Assembly (NCBI GenBank): GCA_913060975.1 | Contig: CAJXVC010000004.1 | Span: 124,001 to 188,000 of the forward strand | Origin: an uncultured Gammaproteobacteria bacterium | GTDB taxonomy: Bacteria > Pseudomonadota > Gammaproteobacteria > Pseudomonadales > Pseudohongiellaceae | Direction: 5' to 3' | Length of the DNA stretch: 64,000 nt | Part shown: positions 57,939-64,000 of the stretch, in pieces | Layout: each line of letters begins with the position of its first letter | How positions within the stretch are numbered: the first letter of the stretch is position 1 | Program-made: the position numbers and the translations under genes | The notes under the pieces: generated by a model | What the model was told of the DNA's origin: nothing | Database searches by the model: none | Seen by the model: the letters and a program-made list of their open reading frames with translations, nothing else

Positions 57939-57981
57939 AATCCCCACTCTTTGTACGGCGGATAGGGAGTGGGGATTTTTT
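57939..57981 (+). terminator. intrinsic terminator in the tfoX-DUF4105 spacer
   Basis: AATCCCCACTC (57939-57949) and GAGTGGGGATT (57967-57977) form a perfect 11-bp stem with a 17-base loop, followed by a T run to 57981. It lies about 185 bases after the TfoX-domain gene. Confidence 0.85.
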
Positions 57982-58132
57982 ATGCCTGTAGAACGCGTAA
58001 TTTCAGGGCAGTCGCATTCTTTCATGGAACAGGATTTTACAGGCGGCGTGAATTGGCTAGTACTCATACTATCTGCTCTTCTCAGCGCCTAACTTCTGTG
58101 TTCTGCTCTGCTCTGGTGTTCAATCCTGATTT

Positions 58133-58188
58133 GCTCTTTGCTCTTTGCTCTTCGCTCTTCGCTCTTCGCTCTTTGCTCTTTCCTCTTC
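58133..58188. repeat. heptanucleotide tandem repeat, eight units
   Basis: Eight 7-base units in exact register, alternating GCTCTTT and GCTCTTC, with the last reading CCTCTTC. Ends about 200 bases before the DUF4105 start codon. Unit number could change by slippage. Confidence 0.85.
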
Positions 58189-58390
58189 CAGCTCCCTATG
58201 CCAACGATTTGGGTCAGTTTCCGAGCCCAGCTTGCTATCCCACTAAACTCCCTTACTCGAGCCCTGGTTCGACTGGAACTGCAGAGCTTTCTTGATCGCT
58301 TGCCGTTCTTTGATAGTATTCAGTTTTTGTCGCCGGCATGCCAAGAACCATTGATAATAAGAATATGTCGCCAGGACTACTGACCGCTCC

Positions 58391-59803
58391 ATGAAATGTG
58401 CCACGGATAATTCAGCTTCACCGTTGTGGTGTACACCAGTGCGCGGCTTGCCCGGACCATCAATAGTGCTGCGATTTGCTGCCTTGCTGGTACTGGCCCT
58501 GATTTTCTGTTTGCCTTCCCTGTCTTTTTCCCAATCCATTGCTGATGAGCTGACACCCTATTCAGTGCCTGCAAATATGAGTCAGGTTGAATTTTATCTG
58601 CTGACTGTCGATGTGGGTGATCAGGTCTGGGATAACTTCGGCCATACAGCACTGCGCGTCATCGATGAAAACACCAATACCGATCTGGTTTTTAACTGGG
58701 GCATATTCGATATCAGCGGTGGCGTTGTTGGTTTTTCCTTTAATTTTTTCAAAGGCATCATGGAGTATCAGTTGGCTACCTCGGCGCCAACCCGGGAATT
58801 CGCCATGTATCGCAATCAGCAGAGGTCAGTTTGGCAGGACAGGATTAACCTCACCAATCCGCAAAAAGAGATCCTCTATCGTCGCCTGCTGTGGAATCTG
58901 GAGCCCGAAAATATCACCTATGACTACCAGTATTTCTTTAACAATTGCACAACCCGTGTCCGCGATTATCTGGATGAGGCGCTTGGCGGCAAGATCGGTG
59001 ATTTCTATCAGGGTGTAACAGAGCAAACGTTCCGTGATCAGGTGCAATCTCACTATGCCTCAGTGCCAATTGTCGCTTTTTCGTTGGATGTGTTGATGAA
59101 TAGCAATATCGACCGGCAGGTGAGCGAATACGAGGCTATGTATTTACCATTGGCGCTGCGCGAGCAATTGGCGCTGATCCCCTCCGATGTTGCCATAGAC
59201 GGGCGGCGGCAGATGCTGCTCTCCGACCATCAGGAAGTCATGAGTTTTCCGGCTCCGACGATAGCGACCAATGGCCATGAAGTTGCCTCTCTGGCCCTGT
59301 TGGCGCCAGCGCTTTTTCTGATTCTGATGCTGAAAAAGATCCCCATGTCCTATTTTGCCACGCATTCGCGTGTCGGCTTGAAACTGGCACCAATCAGCTT
59401 TCGGTTGTTGGGCTTATTGGGTTTGCTGACGGCTCTTTTCAGTGGTGTTTACGGGATTCTCATGCTGGGCAGTTGGTTCATCTCCGATCATCTGGATTTG
59501 CACCACAATGTCAATTTGCTGTTGTTCTGGCCTACTGACATTCTCGGTGTCATCGTCGCTTTACGCTGGCTGGTTTTCTGCAAACCCTGGCCGATGACGC
59601 ACAATTCGGCGCCGTTCATCACTTACTATTTAATGGCCCATGTCGTCGCGATGGTAGGCTACGGGGCGATTGCCTATTTTGATTGGAGTGCCCAGTATGT
59701 AATGGACATCGCTTTCTACATCGTCCCCGGGTTTCTGCTCTTCACTGTGCTCATCTGGATTGTTGGCTTTCAGCCAGCCAAGCCCAGAAACATGTTTTTC
59801 TAG
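58391..59803 (+). CDS. DUF4105-domain membrane protein
   Basis: 470 residues. N-terminal signal or anchor helix (FAALLVLALIFCLPSLSFS). The periplasmic DUF4105 domain (about 60-230) has the conserved WDNFGHTALRV, NWGIFDI, and NNCTTRVRDYLDEALGG with likely active Cys and neighbouring His and Asn. At least four C-terminal membrane helices follow. The His-Cys pattern has suggested a peptidase- or permuted papain-like fold for the family, but activity is unproven. A heptamer repeat lies upstream. The start at 58391 is the first ATG of the frame and has no clear ribosome-binding site. Confidence 0.82.
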   Translation: MKCATDNSASPLWCTPVRGLPGPSIVLRFAALLVLALIFCLPSLSFSQSIADELTPYSVPANMSQVEFYLLTVDVGDQVWDNFGHTALRVIDENTNTDLVFNWGIFDISGGVVGFSFNFFKGIMEYQLATSAPTREFAMYRNQQRSVWQDRINLTNPQKEILYRRLLWNLEPENITYDYQYFFNNCTTRVRDYLDEALGGKIGDFYQGVTEQTFRDQVQSHYASVPIVAFSLDVLMNSNIDRQVSEYEAMYLPLALREQLALIPSDVAIDGRRQMLLSDHQEVMSFPAPTIATNGHEVASLALLAPALFLILMLKKIPMSYFATHSRVGLKLAPISFRLLGLLGLLTALFSGVYGILMLGSWFISDHLDLHHNVNLLLFWPTDILGVIVALRWLVFCKPWPMTHNSAPFITYYLMAHVVAMVGYGAIAYFDWSAQYVMDIAFYIVPGFLLFTVLIWIVGFQPAKPRNMFF

Positions 59804-60105
59804 TCTCTTAACTTACTGTTCTTCGAGTTCGTCTCCTCACAGACTCTCACAAACTCCCACTGACTCTCTGCGGTCACTGGCGTATTTTCCCTCTTTATCC
59901 CTCCTGATTTCTGCATAGCTGTGCATGAGAAGCAGGGGCTAACCTATTCCGAGTTTATGGGGTGCGATGGAGTAGTTGCGGGAGACGATTTTGCAAATCT
60001 GATGTGGTGCGGATACTGAGAAGTGCTAACTGAGGAGGATGATGCAGTAGGAGGTAGTGCAATGAAGAACGAATAGCATTGCGGTGTTTGCCCAGATTGC
60101 AGACG
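59804..60105. other. intergenic region between DUF4105 gene and the pal terminator
   Basis: About 300 bases between convergent genes. Pyrimidine-rich near the left end with loosely repeated ACTCTCACAAACTCCCACTG-like words. No gene or RNA seen. Confidence 0.35.
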
Positions 60106-60133
60106 AAAAAAAGCCGGACACAAGGCCCGGCTT
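60106..60133 (-). terminator. intrinsic terminator of pal
   Basis: On the minus strand AAGCCGG and CCGGCTT form a 7-bp stem with a 9-base loop, followed by a run of T (60106-60112), 20 bases after the pal stop. Confidence 0.85.
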
Positions 60134-60152
60134 GATCTTCCGAAACTGGGAT

Positions 60153-60692
60153 TTACATGTCAGCGATTTCGACGCGTCGATTGCGCTGGTAGGCCGCATC
60201 ACTGCTGGCGCGATCAGCTGGGCGTTCTTCACCGTAGCTCACTGTTTCGATCTGGTTGCGTGAAGCACCGTTGACGATCAGGAAGTTCATGATGCCATTG
60301 GCACGACGCTCACCCAGCGCCAGGTTGTATTCGCGAGTACCACGCTCATCGGCATGGCCTTCCAGGCGGATACGCTTGCTCGGGTTAGCAGCTAGATCAC
60401 GAGCGTGATAGGTCAGAACATCGCGGTCCGCCTGGCGGAACTCGGAGACGTCAAAGTCGAAGTAAAAAACGCGCGTTGCCAAGGCAGAACGCATCATTCT
60501 CTCTTCAGCTGCAGCCGCTCTGGCACGTGCAGCTTCTTCAGCTTCGCGGGCGCGGCGGGCAGTTGCTTCGGCATCAGATTCAGTGGCTACTTCTGTGGTG
60601 GTCTCTGCTTCTTCACTTGAAGAACTACAGGCGACAAAACCGCTCAGTACCAAAATCATTAAAGCCAATTTTGTTAGTTGCGTTATTTTCAT
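60153..60692 (-). CDS. pal: peptidoglycan-associated lipoprotein (Pal/OmpA-like)
   Basis: 179 residues. Signal peptide with lipobox VAC (Cys22), Ser/Glu/Thr linker, an Ala/Arg/Glu-rich helical stretch (about 45-75), then the OmpA-like peptidoglycan-binding domain. Its key segments are VFYFDFDVSEFRQAD, LEGHADERGTREYNLALGERRAN, and NRRVEI. Anchors the outer membrane to the wall, and in Tol-Pal systems helps constrict it at division. Unusually, no tolB, tolA or cpoB gene lies alongside, so it could be the main Pal displaced from its operon or a second paralogue. Confidence 0.9.
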   Translation of the reverse strand: MKITQLTKLALMILVLSGFVACSSSSEEAETTTEVATESDAEATARRAREAEEAARARAAAAEERMMRSALATRVFYFDFDVSEFRQADRDVLTYHARDLAANPSKRIRLEGHADERGTREYNLALGERRANGIMNFLIVNGASRNQIETVSYGEERPADRASSDAAYQRNRRVEIADM

Positions 60693-61052
60693 GGCAGCTC
60701 CTGCTTCGTCGTAATCGTAACTGGTCGGATACAGAATTTCTCAGAAATTACAGTACCTTGAATGAAGAGCGAAGCATACCCCATTATTTTCTGCAAATCC
60801 ACGCAGATTGCGATATTGCTGGTCGATGTTTTGCTGCGCTCAGCCCGGTATTCGCGGTTGTTTGCTCAGCGCGCGCAAAAACCGAGCATACGTTCGATTT
60901 TTCTTATCACCAGCACATTTCAATGATACTCTTCACGATCAAATTCGCGGGAATTGCCGCCTGTATCGATTGTCGGAATCAATCAAGGTTCGGCAAAGCC
61001 TCAATAACAGCAATTATGTGGTGCCCGACGCCGTATCCGAAGGAGAGACATT
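60693..61052. other. divergent intergenic region between pal and acyl-CoA dehydrogenase genes
   Basis: 360 bases with no supported gene. Expected to hold both promoters. GGAGAG a few bases before GTG 61053 is the ribosome-binding site on the right. No fatty-acid regulator palindrome could be named with confidence. Confidence 0.35.
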
Positions 61053-62252
61053 GTGAATGTTGACTTCACAGCTGAGGAATTAGCCTTCCAGAAAGAAGTG
61101 CGAGAATTCCTCGAAAATGAATTCCCGGCTGACCTGAAAGCCAAAGTCGATGCCAATATTCGTTTGAGCAAAGATGATCTGGTGCGTTGGCAGAAGATTC
61201 TCTACAAGAAAGGTTGGGCCGCGCCATCCTGGCCGGAAGAATATGGCGGTACCGGTTGGTCGCCTACACAGAGGCATATTTTCGCGACTGAAATGGGCCT
61301 TATTGGTGCGCCGGAACCAGTCCCCTTCGGGATGAAGATGGTTGCCCCCGTGATCATGTCCTATGGTAACGAGGAACAAAAGCAGCGCTTTCTGCCTGAT
61401 ATTCTGGCCAGTAATGTCTGGTGGTGTCAGGGCTATTCAGAACCCAATGCCGGCTCTGACCTCGCTTCCCTCAAGACTACTGCCGTGCGCGATGGCGATG
61501 AGTATGTGGTCAACGGTGCCAAAACCTGGAATACCTACGGCCAATACGCCGACTGGATTTTCTGCCTTGTGCGTACGGACAACACGGTCAAAAAACAGGA
61601 AGGTATCAGCTTCCTGCTGATTGATATGAAAACCCCGGGAATTTCTCTCAAGCCGATTGTATTGCTGGACGGTCATGCGGAAGTCAACGAAGTGTTTTTC
61701 GACGATGTTCGTGTTCCAGCTGCAAACCTCATTGGTGAGGAAAACAAAGGTTGGACATACGCCAAGGTGTTGTTGACCCATGAGCGCACCAATATATCTG
61801 GTGTGCCACGCAGCAAGCGCAAGTTGCACTCCCTGAAACAAGTGGCAGCTGCGACGCCGGACGGCAATGGGGGAACCCTTCTCGAAGACAGCTCTTTCAA
61901 GCGCAAGGTAGCTGAGATGGAGATTGAATTAAAAGCGCTGGAATATTCTGAGTTGCGGACGCTTGCTGCACTCAGTGTTGGCAAGGCGCCAGGCCCTGAA
62001 TCATCGATTCTGAAAATTGTCGGGACCGAACTGTCGCAAAAGCTTGATGAGATGTTTGTTGAACTGGCGGCGTATCACAGTTTGCCGTTCGTACCGGAGC
62101 AGTTTGAAGATGATTTTTCTGGTGAGCCTGTTGGCCCCGGCTCGGCAGCGTCGACAGCGTTAACTTACTTTAATAATCGCAAACTCTCCATTTTCGGCGG
62201 ATCCAACGAGATCCAGCGCAACATTATTTGCAAGGCAGTGTTGGGGCTTTAG
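61053..62252 (+). CDS. acyl-CoA dehydrogenase (first of a pair)
   Basis: Oxidises acyl-CoA to 2-enoyl-CoA with FAD. 399 residues, starting with GTG. Helical N-terminal domain, the FAD/substrate segment WWCQGYSEPNAGSDLASLKT, beta domain with NGAKTWNTYGQYADW, and the C-terminal FGGSNEIQRNIICKAVLGL. The position that holds the catalytic Glu in MCAD-type enzymes (YEG) is Gly here (FGG), so the base may lie elsewhere or the subunit may be the non-catalytic half of a heteromer. The partner gene starts 46 bases downstream. Confidence 0.92.
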   Translation: MNVDFTAEELAFQKEVREFLENEFPADLKAKVDANIRLSKDDLVRWQKILYKKGWAAPSWPEEYGGTGWSPTQRHIFATEMGLIGAPEPVPFGMKMVAPVIMSYGNEEQKQRFLPDILASNVWWCQGYSEPNAGSDLASLKTTAVRDGDEYVVNGAKTWNTYGQYADWIFCLVRTDNTVKKQEGISFLLIDMKTPGISLKPIVLLDGHAEVNEVFFDDVRVPAANLIGEENKGWTYAKVLLTHERTNISGVPRSKRKLHSLKQVAAATPDGNGGTLLEDSSFKRKVAEMEIELKALEYSELRTLAALSVGKAPGPESSILKIVGTELSQKLDEMFVELAAYHSLPFVPEQFEDDFSGEPVGPGSAASTALTYFNNRKLSIFGGSNEIQRNIICKAVLGL

Positions 62253-62298
62253 TACAAGCCGCAACATTTTGACCCGATCAAGAATAAGAGGAAAGCCA

Positions 62299-63438
62299 GT
62301 GGATTTTTCATATACCGAAGTGCAACAGATGCTGAAAGATCAAGTTCAGCGATTCGTGCAAAAAAGCTACGATTTCGATACTCGCAACAAAATCATCGCC
62401 AGCGAGCAAGGCTTTAGCGCTGAGAATTGGGCTTTGTTTGCCGAGCTGGGTTGGTTGGCAGTTCCGTTCACCGAAGAGGATGGTGGGTTGGGAGGGTCGG
62501 CTGTCGATCTGATCGTGTTAATGGAAGAGTTTGGCAAGGCCAATCTGGTTGAGCCGTTTTTGGCGACAGCTGTGTTGGGTGGTGGGCTTGTTGCCAGACT
62601 TGCCGAAGGTGATCGCAAGGAGCAATTGCTTGGTGAGATCATGTCGGGCGAGTTGCAACTGGCTCTTGCCTTCTCTGAGGAGGGTAGTCGTTTTAACCTT
62701 GCCAATGTGACGACCAGCGCCAAAGCAGACGGTGACAATGTTACGATTTCCGGCAAGAAAGTCGCCGCGTTGAACGGCACAGCAGCCCAACAACTAGTTG
62801 TGGTAGCGCGGGAATCTGGCGAGCCAACCAGCCGTGATGGTGTCTCGGTGTTTCTGGTCGATGCTGCCAGCCCGGGTGTCAAACTACAGTCTTATCCAAC
62901 AATTGATGGCAAGCGGGCGGCAGATATCACTTTTACTGACGTAACAGTGCCAGCCAGCAACCGACTTGGCGAGGCTGGTAAGGCGCTGGCGGTTCTCGAA
63001 GCAGTAATTGATATGGCGACTGTTGGTGTCAGTGCGGAAGCTGTTGGTGCGCTGGAAATGCTACTACACAAAACCGTTGAATACAGTAAAGCACGTACCC
63101 AGTTTGGCGTACCCATTGGAACCTTTCAGGCATTGCAGCATCGCATGGCAGATATGTTTGTTGAATGCCAATTGGCACGTTCCATTGTGTTGATGGCAGC
63201 GATGCAGATCGATAGTAGCGAGCCGGAACAGGAAAAAAACCGTGCAGTGTCGGCGGCAAAGAGTCGAGTGGGCAAAGCGATCCGCAAAGTTGGTCAGGAA
63301 GCCATTCAGATTCATGGCGGTATCGGTACAACAGAAGAACTAGATGTAGGGCACTTCTTCAAACGTGTGACAGCACTTGAAGTATTGTTCGGCAACACTG
63401 ACTTTCACACAGATCGATTCGCGCAACTTTCTGACTAG
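62299..63438 (+). CDS. acyl-CoA dehydrogenase (second of a pair)
   Basis: 379 residues from GTG 62299 (VDFSYTEVQQMLKDQV), chosen for the AGAGGAAA 5 bases upstream; the frame is open ten codons further left. N-terminal helical domain, middle domain with ALAFSEEGSRFNLANV in place of the usual TEP-AGSD segment, and C-terminal GTTEELDVGHFFKRVTALE with IQIHGGIG. It is diverged from the first dehydrogenase and adjacent to it, the pattern of heteromeric alpha2-beta2 acyl-CoA dehydrogenases. Substrate chain or ring unknown. Confidence 0.9.
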   Translation: MDFSYTEVQQMLKDQVQRFVQKSYDFDTRNKIIASEQGFSAENWALFAELGWLAVPFTEEDGGLGGSAVDLIVLMEEFGKANLVEPFLATAVLGGGLVARLAEGDRKEQLLGEIMSGELQLALAFSEEGSRFNLANVTTSAKADGDNVTISGKKVAALNGTAAQQLVVVARESGEPTSRDGVSVFLVDAASPGVKLQSYPTIDGKRAADITFTDVTVPASNRLGEAGKALAVLEAVIDMATVGVSAEAVGALEMLLHKTVEYSKARTQFGVPIGTFQALQHRMADMFVECQLARSIVLMAAMQIDSSEPEQEKNRAVSAAKSRVGKAIRKVGQEAIQIHGGIGTTEELDVGHFFKRVTALEVLFGNTDFHTDRFAQLSD

Positions 63439-63449
63439 CAGGTTTAGGC

Positions 63450-64000
63450 ATGAGTGAATTGATCCTGGTCCGGCACGGGCAGGCTTCGTTCGGAGCTGAT
63501 TCCTATGACAAGCTAAGCCAGCGTGGCGTCGAACAGGTCAAGGTGCTTTGCCAGCATTGGCAGGCGATGGGCGAGCAATTCGATCATCTTTATTGCGGTA
63601 CCTTGCTACGCCAGCAAGAGACTGCTGCTGAGTTGTTGCCAATGCTCAGCGACAAGCAGCAAGACCCCGTCCAACATTCATCCCTGAATGAATACAATGG
63701 CGATCCGCTGATTCAGATTTTTCTGCGTGACCATGCGCTAGGTGCAGGATTTACGGATGACATCGACTGGCCAATCAAGGAAGAGCGCTTGTTTCAACGG
63801 GTGTTTGAAGCAGCTACTGCACGTTGGATAGCTGATGAACTCAGCCCAGGCCCGGCAGATCAACACTACGAATCCTGGCTTGATTTTAAAACTCGTGTGC
63901 AAGCTGTGGTTGCCGAGATCATGGCCAAACATCAGCGTGGTAGCAAGGTAGTTTTATCGACCTCTGGCGGTGTTATTGCGATGGTGTTACAAAGCGTATT
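63450..64000 (+). CDS. histidine phosphatase family protein, 3' end outside the window
   Basis: The frame is open to the window edge; 183 complete codons are visible. N-terminal MSELILVRHGQASFGADSYD carries the catalytic RHG motif of phosphoglycerate-mutase-like phosphatases. LYCGTLLRQQETAAELL provides the second Arg and Glu region, and the late STSGGVIAMVL stands where the second catalytic His is usual (SHGG); here it reads SGG, a possible loss. It begins 11 bases after the second acyl-CoA dehydrogenase, so it likely shares that transcript. Substrate unknown. Confidence 0.85.
   Translation, partial: MSELILVRHGQASFGADSYDKLSQRGVEQVKVLCQHWQAMGEQFDHLYCGTLLRQQETAAELLPMLSDKQQDPVQHSSLNEYNGDPLIQIFLRDHALGAGFTDDIDWPIKEERLFQRVFEAATARWIADELSPGPADQHYESWLDFKTRVQAVVAEIMAKHQRGSKVVLSTSGGVIAMVLQSV

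Larger units (their letters stand above)
57754..58390. other. long intergenic region with structured element and heptamer repeats
   Basis: 637 bases without a supported gene. It holds, left to right: a 9-bp long-range stem (57877-57885 with 57912-57920), a strong terminator hairpin (57939-57981), and eight 7-bp repeats (58133-58188). Open frames across the repeats give low-complexity Leu/Phe/Ser-rich translations and are not credible. Confidence 0.5.

Noticed and set aside
57840-57985. 6S RNA, SRP RNA or tmRNA
   Set aside because: The stems do not form the long bulged rod of 6S RNA, there is no GGAAGGAAGC-like SRP loop, and no tRNA-like ends with a tag frame.
57969-58383. Open frames through the heptamer repeat
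   Set aside because: Translations are repetitive Leu/Phe/Ser/Cys strings produced by the repeat; no ribosome-binding site.

Overview
The window comes from a Gram-negative gammaproteobacterium with roughly 50-55% G+C. Two blocks keep the gene order of Pseudomonas aeruginosa. They are ychF-pth-rplY-prs-tRNA(Gln)-ispE-lolB-TPR lipoprotein / hemA-prfA-prmC-moeB, and PA4642-family gene-gatBAC / mreBCD-maf-rng-yhdP, followed after an insertion by nit1. A glycine-methylating betaine pathway, an integron attC site and a pair of acyl-CoA dehydrogenases would fit a marine or salt-exposed, fatty-acid-using bacterium. The species cannot be named from this sequence alone.

Layout. 1-3219 is accessory DNA: the 3' end of an alpha/beta-hydrolase gene that reads as an integron cassette, its attC site, a membrane-anchored PAF-acetylhydrolase-like hydrolase, and a secreted cupin gene framed by two related inverted-repeat elements. 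It ends exactly at the 3' end of a tRNA-Met gene. 3220-16697 is core: translation, nucleotide, isoprenoid, lipoprotein-sorting, tetrapyrrole and release-factor genes, then an RNA helicase. 16816-18877 holds a stress-type membrane protein and an MFS transporter. 18957-32159 is core again: the tRNA amidotransferase genes, divergent from the rod-shape genes mreB, mreC and mreD, then maf, rng and yhdP. At 32587-34258 a two-gene glycine-to-betaine methylation operon with its own terminator separates yhdP from nit1.

35492-41475 holds a DUF445 protein, a TetR regulator, an orphan ExbD, and a two-gene unit joining a class II aldolase/short-chain dehydrogenase fusion to an MtnA-type isomerase. That unit looks like a compact disposal route for 5-methylthioribose or 5-deoxyribose through dihydroxyacetone phosphate, and it is the most interesting metabolic system here. 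41613-53698 is mixed: glutaminyl cyclase, YjbQ, a 12-bp tandem repeat, a lipase-like hydrolase, a TPR protein, an NADH-dehydrogenase-like/SelD fusion, YceI, an MFS transporter, a tightly packed patatin-GNAT-lipoprotein-thioesterase run, a HAD phosphatase and an amidohydrolase.

54073-64000 carries a sodium:solute symporter, a thiamine-diphosphate enzyme, a TfoX-domain protein, an intergenic structured element with a terminator and a heptamer repeat, a DUF4105 membrane protein, a Pal lipoprotein outside a tol operon, two acyl-CoA dehydrogenases and the start of a histidine phosphatase cut by the window edge.

Points for a second look: the attC site, the aldolase-SDR/MtnA pair, an mreC gene whose conserved N-terminus lies upstream of any ATG, GTG or TTG codon, the betaine insertion, the SelD fusion without other selenium genes, and several unassigned repeats and hairpins.
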